Assembly: GCF_020171655.1 (NCBI RefSeq)
Contig: NZ_JAIVAC010000001.1
Span: forward strand, 310,001 to 374,000
DNA from: Exiguobacterium aestuarii
Lineage (GTDB): Bacteria; Bacillota; Bacilli; Exiguobacteriales; Exiguobacteriaceae
DNA: 64,000 bases
Reading direction: 5' to 3'
Positions 1 through 8,374 of the stretch are shown piece after piece. The first letter of the stretch is position 1. Every line of letters starts with the position of its first letter. Below the pieces are notes generated by a model, which worked only from the letters and a program-made list of their open reading frames with translations, was not told the origin of the DNA and ran no database searches. A program made the position numbers and the translations under genes.

Positions 1-359
1 ACAACAAACTTGAGCGTGAAGCAAACGGTGACTACCAAATGTCATTCGCACTTTGGGGACCTGACTACCAAGATCCACTTACGAACCTTGGTATCTTCAC
101 ATCAGACAACGGACAAAACGACATTAACTATGCGTCATCTGAATATGACCAGTTGATTGATGAAGCGTCTGCTGAAACAAACATCGATGCACGTTATGAC
201 TTGTTCAAAGAAGCTGAGGCTCTCTTAATCGAACAAGACCAAGCGATTATGCCGATTTATCAAGCTGGTGTGGCGTACTTGATTCGTCCAAACATCGAAA
301 ACTTTAACCGTCAACTGTTCGGTGCTGATTACCAGTACAAATACGTTGATATCAAGTAA
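1..359 (+). CDS. oppA: Oligopeptide ABC transporter, substrate-binding protein OppA (C-terminal part)
   Basis: The reading frame is open from the window edge to a TAA at 357-359, so only about the last 118 residues are present. They fit the C-terminal lobe of a family 5 solute-binding protein: a stretch with WGPDYQDPLTNLG, then a segment like the EAEALLIEQDQAIMPIYQ helix found in OppA/DppA proteins. The protein captures oligopeptides outside the membrane and delivers them to OppBC. The lipoprotein signal and N-terminal lobe lie outside the window. It heads the oppABCDF set and is followed directly by a hairpin that probably limits read-through, which fits the usual excess of binding protein over permease. 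Confidence 0.93.
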   Translation, partial: NKLEREANGDYQMSFALWGPDYQDPLTNLGIFTSDNGQNDINYASSEYDQLIDEASAETNIDARYDLFKEAEALLIEQDQAIMPIYQAGVAYLIRPNIENFNRQLFGADYQYKYVDIK

Positions 360-367
360 TGGGATGA

Positions 368-398
368 GGGGGCATGCGAACCGCATGTCCCCGATTTT
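368..398 (+). terminator. Hairpin terminator or attenuator between oppA and oppB
   Basis: A 10-bp stem (368-377 with 383-392, one G-T pair) with a 5-nt loop is followed by GATTTT. It lies just after the oppA stop and before the permease genes, so it is likely a partial terminator setting the oppA:oppBCDF ratio. Confidence 0.7.
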
Positions 399-432
399 CT
401 AAAAAATTCTACCGAAGTAAGAGAAAATACTG

Positions 433-460
433 TTCAAATGTTTTGTTGGTAAAGTATAAT
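433..460 (+). promoter_or_regulatory. Possible internal promoter upstream of oppB
   Basis: A perfect TATAAT at 455-460 is preceded by TTCAAA at 433-438 with 16-bp spacing. The -35 is only a 4/6 match. It would give oppBCDF its own transcript with a leader of about 200 nt. Confidence 0.35.
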
Positions 461-489
461 GTAGTAACAGTGAAAATTCAGAATAATCT

Positions 490-568
490 CTGAAAAGAAT
501 ATTCTTTGTTTTCAGCCGCTGTGCTAAGAGCCTTGAGATGACGTATACGCTATTCTTTCAGAATATTC
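490..568 (+). repeat. Inverted-repeat cluster in the oppA-oppB gap (GAATATTC twice)
   Basis: GAATATTC, itself a palindrome, occurs at 497-504 and 561-568. The first copy sits in the loop of a CTGAAAA (490-496) / TTTTCAG (509-515) inverted repeat. ATTCTTTCAG at 552-561 is nearly the reverse complement of 490-500. The stretch 400-665 holds no gene. Its role is unknown; an operator or a leader structure for oppB are both possible. Confidence 0.4.
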
Positions 569-665
569 CTTTCATTTTGTGAATTTGAAAAATAGGTCAT
601 ATGTCATAGTGAAGCTGTTGGTGCAAGTAGTAGAAAGAATTAGAAAAAACAGGGGGTTTTTATTC

Positions 666-1592
666 ATGGGACGTTATATCCTACAACGGCTGACTTACGG
701 CCTCATCACGTTCTTCTTGATTGCCACGTTCACGTTCTTCCTGATGGACCTGCTCCCAGGTTCACCGTATCAGAACCAGGAAAAACTGACAGAATCACAA
801 ATTCAATTATTGAATGACCGCTACGGACTCAACGATCCGCTTCCGGTCCGTTATGCGACGTACATCGGAAACATGCTCCAAGGTGACCTTGGCGTTTCAT
901 TCCGTACGGCGAACCGTCCAGTAACTGAATTGATTATGGAACGAATTGGTCCTTCGGCACAATTAGGGCTCCAGGCATTAGTTCTCGGAACTCTTGTAGG
1001 CGTATTGTTAGGTGTTGTTGCGGCGATTCGTCACAATACGGTCATTGACTATGGTTCAATGTTCGTATCGGTAATCGGGATTTCTGTCCCATCGTTCGTT
1101 TTTGCAGCCCTCCTTCAGTACTATGTCGGAGTTAAATTGCAGTTGCTTCCAGTTGCATTCTGGGAAACACCAGCACATACAGTCTTACCAACAATCTCGT
1201 TGTCACTCGGTGTCACGGCAGCGATTGCCCGTTTCGTCCGAACCGAGATGTTAGAGGTTACCGGACAAGACTACGTCACGCTTGCGAAAGCGAAAGGGTT
1301 GACGGGTAACGCCATCGTGTGGAAACACATGGTTCGTAACGCGATGATTCCTGCCATCACCATCCTTGGACCGATGACAGCTGGACTCTTAACGGGTACA
1401 TTCGTTATCGAGAAAATCTTCGCTGTACCAGGACTCGGTGAATTGTTCGTCACGTCAATCACGTTGAACGACTACTCTGTCATCATGGGAACGACATTGT
1501 TCTTCTCAGGATTGTTCATTATTATCATTTTGCTTGTCGACTTGCTCTATGGGGTTGTTGACCCACGTATTCGTCTTGGGGGGAATAACTGA
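666..1592 (+). CDS. oppB: Oligopeptide ABC transporter permease OppB
   Basis: A 308-residue inner-membrane permease of the OppB/DppB family, close to the usual length. Six or so hydrophobic segments are visible, starting with a long one after MGRYILQRLTYG, and the cytoplasmic EAA loop appears as EMLEVTGQDYVTLAKAKGL. With OppC it forms the translocation pore. The ATG at 666 is chosen because AGGGGGT lies about 9 nt upstream; an earlier ATG at 579 would add 29 unusual residues without a ribosome site. The stop overlaps the oppC start (TGATG), implying coupled translation. Confidence 0.93.
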   Translation: MGRYILQRLTYGLITFFLIATFTFFLMDLLPGSPYQNQEKLTESQIQLLNDRYGLNDPLPVRYATYIGNMLQGDLGVSFRTANRPVTELIMERIGPSAQLGLQALVLGTLVGVLLGVVAAIRHNTVIDYGSMFVSVIGISVPSFVFAALLQYYVGVKLQLLPVAFWETPAHTVLPTISLSLGVTAAIARFVRTEMLEVTGQDYVTLAKAKGLTGNAIVWKHMVRNAMIPAITILGPMTAGLLTGTFVIEKIFAVPGLGELFVTSITLNDYSVIMGTTLFFSGLFIIIILLVDLLYGVVDPRIRLGGNN

Positions 1593-2617
1593 TGATTGAA
1601 AACAAAAAGAATTACGAACAGTTCGACCAAGACATGTTCACACCTGTTGAGATGAATGAGCAGCTTGGTGAACGAATCGCTGGGAAAAGTTTAAACTTCT
1701 GGCAAGATGCATGGATGCGCCTAAAGAAAAACAAAGCGGCCATCATCTCGCTATCAATTATTTTAATTCTCGTTGCACTTGCATTGTTTGGACCGATGTT
1801 ATCGGCTCGTGATGCGTATGAACAAAACATTTCACAAGCGAAACTTCCTCCAAAAGTCACAGGTCTTGAATGGGCTGGATTTGATGGGATGGCGACACTC
1901 GGTGGACGCGATATCGACTTCTACGAACAAAAGAATGTAGAAGAGAACTTCTGGTTCGGTACGGATTATCTCGGACGTGATCTCTGGTCACGTATTTGGG
2001 AAGGGACTCGTATTTCCCTCTTCATCGGTTTCGTTGCGGCCATCATCGATACATTGATTGGTGTCGCATACGGTGGTGTCTCAGCTTACTTCGGTGGACG
2101 TACGGATAACATCATGCAACGTATTGTTGAGATCTTGACAGGTGTACCTAACTTGATCTTAATCATCTTGTTCATCTTAATCTTTGACCCTGGTGTATTC
2201 ACCATCATCCTCGCCATGGCCATCACTGGTTGGATCGGGATGAGTCGACTCGTTCGTGGTCAGATTTTGAAACTCAAAAACCAAGAGTTTGTCTTGGCAG
2301 CTCGCACACTTGGTGCATCTAGTACGCGTTTGATTTTCAAACACTTGATTCCAAACACATTGGGTGCGATTATCATCACGCTCATGTTCACGATTCCATC
2401 TGCCATCTTCTTCGAGGCATTCCTCAGCTTTATCGGGATCGGGCTTCAACCGCCACAGGCATCACTCGGTACGTTGATCAACGATGGATACAAAGAACTA
2501 CGGACATTCCCGTTCCTTCTTATTATCCCGTCGGTCATCATCGTCTTGCTCATGGTCAGCTTCAACTTGCTTGCCGATGGCTTGCGTGATGCGTTCGATC
2601 CGAAAATGCGTAAATAA
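1592..2617 (+). CDS. oppC: Oligopeptide ABC transporter permease OppC
   Basis: A 341-residue partner permease of OppB. It has the long soluble N-terminal part typical of OppC, a first hydrophobic helix near residues 50-70, a large external loop and a C-terminal set of helices. The EAA loop is seen in the region with GQILKLKNQEFVLAARTLG. The start overlaps the oppB stop and the gene is followed after 23 nt by oppD, so it belongs to the same operon. The motif WFGTDYLGRDLWSR before the permease core is typical of the DppC/OppC group. Confidence 0.93.
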   Translation: MIENKKNYEQFDQDMFTPVEMNEQLGERIAGKSLNFWQDAWMRLKKNKAAIISLSIILILVALALFGPMLSARDAYEQNISQAKLPPKVTGLEWAGFDGMATLGGRDIDFYEQKNVEENFWFGTDYLGRDLWSRIWEGTRISLFIGFVAAIIDTLIGVAYGGVSAYFGGRTDNIMQRIVEILTGVPNLILIILFILIFDPGVFTIILAMAITGWIGMSRLVRGQILKLKNQEFVLAARTLGASSTRLIFKHLIPNTLGAIIITLMFTIPSAIFFEAFLSFIGIGLQPPQASLGTLINDGYKELRTFPFLLIIPSVIIVLLMVSFNLLADGLRDAFDPKMRK

Positions 2618-2640
2618 AAAAGAAAGAGGGGGACTCGTGC

Positions 2641-3714
2641 ATGGAAACGATTTTATCAGTCCGAGACTTAGAGGTCTCGTTCCACACATATGCAGGAACG
2701 GTTCAAGCCGTTCGTGGCGTATCGTTTGATTTGAAAAAAGGCGAGACGCTCGCCATCGTAGGAGAATCGGGTTCAGGTAAATCCGTCACTTCGAAGGCAA
2801 TCATGCGTCTCATTCCGAACCCTCCAGGTGAAATCACGAACGGAGAAATCATGTTCGAAGGGAAAGACTTGGCGAAACTCTCGGAAAAAGAAATGCTTAA
2901 AATTCGTGGTCGCGATATCGCAATGATTTTCCAAGACCCGATGACATCACTCAACCCGACAATGACGATTTACAAACAAATCGCAGAAGGGTTGAAACAA
3001 CATCAAGGGTTAACAGGTGAGGATGCGAAAAAACGTACGCTCGAATTGTTGACACTTGTAGGGATTCCAAACCCAGAAGCGCGTTTGAAGCAATATCCAC
3101 ACCAACTCTCTGGTGGGATGCGTCAGCGTATCGTTATCGCGATTGCACTCGCATGTAACCCGAAAGTGTTGATTGCCGATGAACCGACAACAGCACTTGA
3201 TGTTACGATTCAAGCGCAAATTCTTGAACTATTAAAAGACATTCAGCAAAAAACAGGTACAGCGATTATCTTCATCACGCACGACCTTGGCGTTGTTGCG
3301 AACATGGCTGACCGTGTTGCTGTTATGTATGCAGGTCGTCTTGTCGAAAAAGGGACGGTCGATGAAATCTTCTACGAGCCACGTCACCCGTACACATGGG
3401 GACTTCTCGGTTCGATGCCGCGACCGACAGATGACCGTAACGAAGCGTTACCTGCTATCCCGGGTACGCCTCCAAACTTGCTCGATCCTCCAAAAGGGGA
3501 TGCATTCGCACCGCGTAACCCATACGCGATGAAGATTGATTTTGAGAAAGAGCCACCGATGTTCCAGGTGAGTGATACACACTTTGCTTCTAGTTGGTTA
3601 TTACACCCACAAGCACCAGCGGTTAGTCCGCCACGTGCGATTCGTGAACTCGCTCTCAAGTATCGTCCGGACAGTGCGTTCGCAAAATCGTTTACGAAAG
3701 GTGGTGCTGAATAA
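2641..3714 (+). CDS. oppD: Oligopeptide ABC transporter ATP-binding protein OppD
   Basis: A 357-residue ATPase that powers peptide uptake with OppF. Walker A GESGSGKS is at residues 41-48, the signature LSGG follows near residue 158, and Walker B with LIADEPTTALD lies near 180. The C-terminal part has the oligopeptide/dipeptide transporter extension (RHPYTWGLLGSMPR and a proline-rich segment). The four-cysteine Fe-S motif present in some OppD proteins is not seen. A GAGGGGG ribosome site precedes the ATG. The stop overlaps the oppF start. Confidence 0.94.
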   Translation: METILSVRDLEVSFHTYAGTVQAVRGVSFDLKKGETLAIVGESGSGKSVTSKAIMRLIPNPPGEITNGEIMFEGKDLAKLSEKEMLKIRGRDIAMIFQDPMTSLNPTMTIYKQIAEGLKQHQGLTGEDAKKRTLELLTLVGIPNPEARLKQYPHQLSGGMRQRIVIAIALACNPKVLIADEPTTALDVTIQAQILELLKDIQQKTGTAIIFITHDLGVVANMADRVAVMYAGRLVEKGTVDEIFYEPRHPYTWGLLGSMPRPTDDRNEALPAIPGTPPNLLDPPKGDAFAPRNPYAMKIDFEKEPPMFQVSDTHFASSWLLHPQAPAVSPPRAIRELALKYRPDSAFAKSFTKGGAE

Positions 3715-4664
3715 TGGAACGCGAGAAATTACTCGAAGTAAAAAACCTGAAGCAGCACTTTAAAATTGGCCGTGGCCGCGTCGTCAAAGCGGTCGACGGA
3801 ATCTCGTTTGATATTTTCAAAGGTGAAGTGCTCGGACTCGTAGGAGAGTCTGGTTGTGGGAAGTCTACGACAGGACGTACGATCATCGGTCTCTACGACG
3901 CGACTGACGGCGACGTTGTGTTCAAAGGCGAAAACGTCCACGGTAAAAAATCAAAAGCAGACAAGTTGAAATTCAACCGTGCTATGCAGATGATTTTCCA
4001 AGATCCATACGCATCGCTTAACCCGCGTATGACGGTCGCGGATATCATCGCAGAAGGTATTGATATTCACGGTCTTGCGAAGACGAAAGAAGATCGTATG
4101 AACCGCGTGTATGACCTTCTTGAGACTGTTGGTTTGACGAAAGAGCACGCGAGTCGTTACCCACACGAATTCTCAGGTGGACAACGTCAGCGTATCGGGA
4201 TTGCTCGTGCCCTTGCGGTTGAACCAGACTTCATCATCGCCGATGAGCCGATTTCTGCACTTGACGTTTCGATTCAAGCGCAGGTCGTCAACTTGATGAA
4301 AGAATTGCAACGCGATCGCGATTTGACGTATTTGTTCATCGCCCACGACTTGTCGATGGTTAAATACATCTCTGACCGTATCGGTGTTATGTATCAAGGT
4401 CACCTCGTAGAGCTTGCGACAGCAGATCGCCTTTATGAGAACCCAATTCATGCGTACACGAAATCGCTTCTTTCAGCGATTCCGCTTCCGGACCCGGAGC
4501 ATGAACGTACACGTAAACGGATCGTATACGAGTCAACTTCAAAAGGTCCAGTTGGACGTTCGGATGAAGATTCGAGTATTCCACCACTTCGCGAAGTCGA
4601 GCCAGGACACTATGTCTCGCTCACGGACGAAGAGTACGAAGCATACAAAGCACAACTCGTTTAA
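3714..4664 (+). CDS. oppF: Oligopeptide ABC transporter ATP-binding protein OppF
   Basis: A 316-residue second ATPase of the importer. Walker A GESGCGKS spans residues 44-51, followed by [14 protein letters not shown] in the Q-loop region, the signature SGGQRQR, and Walker [12 protein letters not shown]. The C-terminal extension with [19 protein letters not shown] is characteristic of OppF/DppF. The start codon overlaps the oppD stop (TAATG). It is the last gene of the operon, closed by a strong terminator at 4673-4704. Confidence 0.94.
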   Translation: MEREKLLEVKNLKQHFKIGRGRVVKAVDGISFDIFKGEVLGLVGESGCGKSTTGRTIIGLYDATDGDVVFKGENVHGKKSKADKLKFNRAMQMIFQDPYASLNPRMTVADIIAEGIDIHGLAKTKEDRMNRVYDLLETVGLTKEHASRYPHEFSGGQRQRIGIARALAVEPDFIIADEPISALDVSIQAQVVNLMKELQRDRDLTYLFIAHDLSMVKYISDRIGVMYQGHLVELATADRLYENPIHAYTKSLLSAIPLPDPEHERTRKRIVYESTSKGPVGRSDEDSSIPPLREVEPGHYVSLTDEEYEAYKAQLV

Positions 4665-4672
4665 TACGATGA

Positions 4673-4704
4673 CCCTGACCTCTAAATGAAGTCAGGGTTT
4701 TTTA
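4673..4704 (+). terminator. Rho-independent terminator of the opp operon
   Basis: CCCTGAC (4673-4679) pairs with GTCAGGG (4691-4697), directly followed by six T. Confidence 0.9.
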
Positions 4705-4708
4705 GCGC

Positions 4709-4740
4709 AAAAAAAATAGTCACCTAATGAGCTAGGTGAC
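4709..4740 (-). terminator. Terminator of the HD-domain gene
   Basis: GTCACCT (4719-4725) pairs with AGGTGAC (4734-4740). On the minus strand the stem is followed by a T-rich run formed by the A-tract at 4709-4716. Confidence 0.85.
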
Positions 4741-4743
4741 AGA

Positions 4744-5277
4744 TTATCCGTTTGAAATACGCGGCAAATTCGAGAGACGTTCGACGATGGCGTCGATTTG
4801 ACGGACACGAGCTAACGCATCCTCGATTTCCATAGTCTCATAATGGTGAAGACCACCTGGCTGCTCCACGAACGTATCTGCGTCGTGAACGAGCTGTTGA
4901 AGCGGGGTCCGTTGAATTCGACTTGGTGGTAAATAGGAATCGGTATGCAAGAGGATCATGACAGAAATCTCTTTAGCACGGGCAGGGTCTTCCCCGAGAC
5001 GAATGAGTAGCTTGTGCGCCCGCTCCGCACCTTTAATCGCATGAATATCGTTCTGACGATATAAGTCATAATTCCATTTGCCTTCTGTATACCATTCATA
5101 GTGACCGATATCATGAAGTAGCGCAGCTTTCGTCGCTAGATCTGTATCGAGACCACGTTTCGTTGCCATTTCGAGAGCGCGCTCACAAACGTCTACAGCA
5201 TGTTTTAAGCCTGATCGAGTTAAATATTTCTGGGTAACCGGATGTCCCATAATCGTTTCTAATGTGATTCTCATCAT
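4744..5277 (-). CDS. HD-domain hydrolase, function unknown
   Basis: The product of about 177 residues has the metal-binding pattern of HD-superfamily phosphohydrolases: an early His (SGLKHAVDVCERA), the HD pair in AALLHDIGHYEW, later His residues (HAIKGAERAHK, ILLHTDSYL) and an Asp in LVHDADTF. Such proteins hydrolyse phosphate esters, often of nucleotides, but the substrate cannot be read from the sequence. The start is one of two adjacent ATG codons after AAGGAGGAG; longer forms lack a ribosome site. It is a single-gene unit convergent with opp, with its own promoter candidate. Confidence 0.85.
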   Translation of the reverse strand: MMRITLETIMGHPVTQKYLTRSGLKHAVDVCERALEMATKRGLDTDLATKAALLHDIGHYEWYTEGKWNYDLYRQNDIHAIKGAERAHKLLIRLGEDPARAKEISVMILLHTDSYLPPSRIQRTPLQQLVHDADTFVEQPGGLHHYETMEIEDALARVRQIDAIVERLSNLPRISNG

Positions 5278-5314
5278 CGCTCTCCTCCTTAAAAGAAAAA
5301 GGTTATTTCTATAA

Positions 5315-5343
5315 ACTATACAGGTTTCTTGTATGTAATGCAA
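5315..5343 (-). promoter_or_regulatory. Promoter candidate for the HD-domain gene
   Basis: On the minus strand TTGCAT (5343-5338) and TATAGT (5320-5315) are separated by 17 bp. Confidence 0.6.
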
Positions 5344-5383
5344 ATGATATCCGTGTAAAGAAATGTTGAATTCGTAAGAATGA

Positions 5384-5413
5384 TTCACATTTCACAAACA
5401 AATGTGCTATAAT
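5384..5413 (+). promoter_or_regulatory. Promoter candidate for the small basic protein gene
   Basis: TTCACA (5384-5389) and TATAAT (5408-5413), 18-bp spacing, with TG one base upstream of the -10 (extended -10). Confidence 0.65.
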
Positions 5414-5497
5414 TTACTTGTAGATTAGTGCAAGTTCAAGATTTTCAGAATCGGTAATGCTCGGTCGGTTGCTTACGCTGTATGGGGGTGAGAGGCC

Positions 5498-5635
5498 ATG
5501 AAAGAACGTGACAAAGTTCTACGAGAGAAAAAACGACTTTTGAAAGAAGTGTTGAAGAAAAAGTTGAAAGACTTGCAAGTCAAGCCAGGGAAAGAGACGG
5601 TGTCTCAACCAGTGTCTCGAATCCCGGCATCTTGA
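5498..5635 (+). CDS. Small basic protein of 45 residues, function unknown
   Basis: ATG at 5498 is preceded by GGGGGTGAGAGG and a good promoter (5384-5413). The frame ends at TGA 5633-5635 and is followed by a terminator, so this is a complete independent transcription unit. The product has a Lys/Arg- and Leu-rich N-terminal helix (about residues 2-28, charged residues alternating with Leu) and a Pro/Ser tail. No domain is recognised. The strong signals on both sides favour a real gene. A role related to the neighbouring spx cannot be inferred from sequence alone. Confidence 0.6.
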   Translation: MKERDKVLREKKRLLKEVLKKKLKDLQVKPGKETVSQPVSRIPAS

Positions 5636-5648
5636 GATGGGTCATTCA

Positions 5649-5678
5649 AGGTCGCATTCAACGAATGCGCCCTCTTTT
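5649..5678 (+). terminator. Terminator after the small basic protein gene
   Basis: CGCATTC (5653-5659) pairs with GAATGCG (5663-5669), extended by AGG/CCT, then CTTTT. Confidence 0.75.
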
Positions 5679-5712
5679 CATATCTGAATGATAAAGAATA
5701 TCATTGAAGTTT

Positions 5713-5735
5713 TAATAATTAAGAATTATTATAAT
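5713..5735 (+). promoter_or_regulatory. AT-rich palindrome overlapping the spx -10 box
   Basis: TAATAATT (5713-5720) and AATTATTA (5724-5731) form a perfect 8-bp inverted repeat with 3-nt spacing. It overlaps TATAAT at 5730-5735, the likely spx -10; no good -35 is seen. A repressor site is plausible. B. subtilis spx is under PerR and YodB, but this site does not match either consensus well. Confidence 0.45.
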
Positions 5736-5812
5736 TAAGTGGATGCGAATTTGGGTATACAAATAGAGTCACTTAAAAAGATGGACGCATACTCGATCAG
5801 GGAGGAAGAAAA

Positions 5813-6211
5813 ATGGTCACACTTTATACGTCTCCAAGCTGCACATCTTGCCGAAAGGCTCGAGCTTGGCTCGAAGAACATGATATCCCGTTTACAGAAC
5901 GAAATATATTTTCAGAACCGCTCTCACTTAATGAGATTAAGCAAATCTTACGTATGACAGAAGACGGAACGGATGAGATTATTTCAACTCGTTCTAAAGT
6001 CTTTTCTAAAATCGATGTATCCGTTGATGCCTTATCGCTTCAACAATTGTATGATTTGATTCAAGAGTATCCGGGCTTACTACGTCGTCCGATTTTGATT
6101 GATGAAAAACGACTACAGGTCGGATACAACGAAGATGAGATTCGTCGATTCTTGCCACGGAAGGTTCGGACGTTCCAATTGCAGGAAGCACAGCGACTTG
6201 TGAATGAATGA
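5813..6211 (+). CDS. spxA: Global thiol-stress regulator Spx (ArsC family)
   Basis: A 132-residue protein, against 131 in B. subtilis Spx. The redox switch CxxC is at Cys10 and Cys13 ([10 protein letters not shown]), Gly52 needed for contact with the RNA polymerase alpha C-terminal domain is present, and the RPI motif with Arg92 is present. Spx binds RNA polymerase and activates thiol-oxidative stress genes while blocking some activators. The ATG at 5813 follows GGGAGGAAG. It is adjacent to mecA and within reach of spxH (13794-14567), the adaptor that hands Spx to ClpXP. A terminator follows, so it is monocistronic. Confidence 0.96.
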   Translation: MVTLYTSPSCTSCRKARAWLEEHDIPFTERNIFSEPLSLNEIKQILRMTEDGTDEIISTRSKVFSKIDVSVDALSLQQLYDLIQEYPGLLRRPILIDEKRLQVGYNEDEIRRFLPRKVRTFQLQEAQRLVNE

Positions 6212-6212
6212 G

Positions 6213-6241
6213 AGCATACTGTTTAAGCAGTGTGCTTTTTA
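6213..6241 (+). terminator. Terminator of spx
   Basis: AGCATACTG (6213-6221) pairs with CAGTGTGCT (6228-6236), one G-T pair, followed by TTTTATT. Confidence 0.85.
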
Positions 6242-6382
6242 TTATTGATTATTTCCTATAAAATATAGTTATAACCCGTCATCAAGATTGAACGATGTCA
6301 AAAAGGGTACAAAGATAAAAAGACAATTTCCCCTCTCCTCCTTATGTGAATTGGGAGCGAGGTGAGAAGGGAGTGGACAATC

Positions 6383-7039
6383 GTGAAAATTGAGCGCATC
6401 AATGACAATACCGTCAAATTTTTCATCACATATGTGGACATCGAAAAACGTGGCTTCGCACGTGATGAAATTTGGTACAACCGAGAACGTGGCGAGCAGC
6501 TGTTCTGGCAGATGATGGACGAGGCTCACGAACGTGAAGACATCTCGTTTGATGGTCCACTGTGGATTCAAGTCCAAGCTTTTGAAAAAGGTTTAGAAGT
6601 GACCGTGACAATTGCGAAAAATGTGATGGATACGGAAGACGATTCTGAACTCGGTTCGCTTCTTCGCTCAGCGATTGATGAAGCACGAGATCAACAATCG
6701 GTACTCGATCAATTGAGTGAGTTGGATGAACTCGAAGCGGAAGCAGATGCTTGGGCGCCACTCGCAATGGAAACAGATGATTTCGAGGCAATCATTTCAC
6801 TGAGTAAGCGTGCAGGTGACACGTTCAGTGATCTTGATTTGAAACTATATCATTATCAAGACCGTTACTACTTGTGGATTGATTTCCCGGATGAAATGGA
6901 GCCTGAAGACGAAGAGAATGCACTCAGTCTTCTAGCAGAATATTTAACATTTAGTACACAGACGCAACCGATGCTTGAAGAGTACGGTAAACTCATTCTC
7001 GATGGCGACGTCTTTGCGAAAGTGCGTCATTACTTCTAA
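6383..7039 (+). CDS. mecA: Adaptor protein MecA
   Basis: From a GTG at 6383 the product is 218 residues, the same length as B. subtilis MecA, and begins VKIERINDNTVKFF, aligning with the family N-terminus. The N-terminal domain recruits substrates such as ComK, an acidic linker follows (about residues 85-120), and the C-terminal domain binds the ClpC chaperone. AAGGGAG lies about 9 nt upstream of the GTG; upstream in-frame codons have no better site. MecA targets proteins for degradation by ClpCP and, with coiA nearby, fits a competence and proteolysis context. Confidence 0.95.
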   Translation: MKIERINDNTVKFFITYVDIEKRGFARDEIWYNRERGEQLFWQMMDEAHEREDISFDGPLWIQVQAFEKGLEVTVTIAKNVMDTEDDSELGSLLRSAIDEARDQQSVLDQLSELDELEAEADAWAPLAMETDDFEAIISLSKRAGDTFSDLDLKLYHYQDRYYLWIDFPDEMEPEDEENALSLLAEYLTFSTQTQPMLEEYGKLILDGDVFAKVRHYF

Positions 7040-7046
7040 ATGATCA

Positions 7047-7078
7047 ATCGCCTGTTCAAACGGACAGGCGATTTTTTC
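7047..7078 (+). terminator. Terminator of mecA
   Basis: ATCGCCTGT (7047-7055) pairs with ACAGGCGAT (7064-7072), followed by TTTTT. Confidence 0.9.
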
Positions 7079-7103
7079 AAATCAATGGTAAAGAGGTGTT
7101 GGT

Positions 7104-8336
7104 ATGGTGAGACGGATTCGACTACTACTTGATGATAGTGCATGGTTCGTTCCATTCCTATATGGGATGGGGGGCATCGTGTTAACAGCGTTAACACAAC
7201 TGTTCGGTGAATTTTTCCGAGATTTACTACCGGACTTTATTTATTTGGACTTGGACTCGGCGGCGTCCGTGTTGTCTTCAACGTTCACGAGTCTCATGAC
7301 GATGATGACGTTTAGTTTTTCGACAATCCTCGTCGTGTTGACGACGTATTCTTCTCAGTTTTCTCCGCGGACAATCAATAACTTTTTGACGAATACATCA
7401 GCTAAGCATACGCTTGGTCTCTTCATTATGACGACCGTTTACGGGATTTCGAACTTATTCCTCGTCCGAACGGCAGATGATGGTGTCGTATTATCTTCAG
7501 GGATCAGTGTGCTCTTAGTCATTGGTTCGATTTGGGCGTTCGTCAAATTCATTCAGACCATCAGTGTCTCGATTCAGGCGGAACGCTTGTTATCTGCGTT
7601 ACATAAAGAAGCCCTATCGGTAATCAGTGAGCAAAAAGACGCTATCGAGTCAGATGACGTGAATCTGGTATTACCACGCTCTGTTCATTCGTTTGAGGGT
7701 CAAGCGGTACGGGCACCTCAGACGGGGTATATCCGATTATTTTTAAGAGAGAAGCAGGGAGATCATGAGACGGACTTTGAATCGGTCGTAGCCGTTGGTG
7801 AATTTGTCGCTAAAGGGGATTTGCTTGGATTTTGGAAAGGCGAGGACAGCCCGGACATCGAACTGTTTGAAATCGGCGAAGTTCGGTCTTCGATGCAAGA
7901 CCCGTCATTTGCGATCGAAAAATTGAGTGAGATTGCGTTACGCGGAATCTCTCCAGGAATCAATGACCCGAATACGGCGATTCATGCGATTCATTACATC
8001 GGAGATATTTTACGGGAACTTTGCGAACTGCCGGATGGAGATTTTTTATACTCGAACGGGAAATCTGATTGGCATGTGAAGCGAAAGACGCTTGAGACGA
8101 TTCTTTTTGAATCGCTATCGCCGATGCAGACTTACGCGAGTAAAGACATCTTTGTGATGGGGTCCGTGTTCGAGGCGATTCGAATGGCGCGTCTCCAGGC
8201 ACATGAGACGCTAGATTCGACGTTTGATGAGATGATTGATTATTTTGAAGATGTGATTGATTGGGAAAGTCTTCATTCGAAAGAACAGAACTATTTACGC
8301 AATAAAATAGGGAGAGCTAAAAAGATGACGACATGA
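7104..8336 (+). CDS. DUF2254 family membrane protein
   Basis: A 410-residue protein with four hydrophobic segments in the first 160 residues (near 15-35, 60-85, 110-125 and 130-150), then a long soluble C-terminal half. The segment TYSSQFSPRTINNFL between the second and third helices is typical of the DUF2254 predicted membrane proteins, and the GISPGINDPNTA motif near residue 285 is also family-like. The function of DUF2254 proteins is unknown to me. It starts after AGAGGTG with an ATG and appears monocistronic, followed by a convergent SDR gene. Confidence 0.85.
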   Translation: MVRRIRLLLDDSAWFVPFLYGMGGIVLTALTQLFGEFFRDLLPDFIYLDLDSAASVLSSTFTSLMTMMTFSFSTILVVLTTYSSQFSPRTINNFLTNTSAKHTLGLFIMTTVYGISNLFLVRTADDGVVLSSGISVLLVIGSIWAFVKFIQTISVSIQAERLLSALHKEALSVISEQKDAIESDDVNLVLPRSVHSFEGQAVRAPQTGYIRLFLREKQGDHETDFESVVAVGEFVAKGDLLGFWKGEDSPDIELFEIGEVRSSMQDPSFAIEKLSEIALRGISPGINDPNTAIHAIHYIGDILRELCELPDGDFLYSNGKSDWHVKRKTLETILFESLSPMQTYASKDIFVMGSVFEAIRMARLQAHETLDSTFDEMIDYFEDVIDWESLHSKEQNYLRNKIGRAKKMTT

Positions 8337-8340
8337 CAGG

Positions 8341-8372
8341 AGACCACCTTTTCAAAAGAAGAGGTGGTCTCT
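8341..8372. terminator. Shared hairpin between convergent genes
   Basis: GAGACCACCT (8341-8350) pairs perfectly with AGGTGGTCTC (8363-8372). T-runs on either side are weak, so termination strength is uncertain. Confidence 0.55.
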
Positions 8373-8374
8373 GT

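Noticed and set aside
401-665. A riboswitch upstream of oppB
   Set aside because: Inverted repeats are present but no known riboswitch core motif was recognised.
5739-5957. A 72-codon frame upstream of and overlapping spx
   Set aside because: It overlaps the conserved spx start in another frame and lacks a ribosome site.
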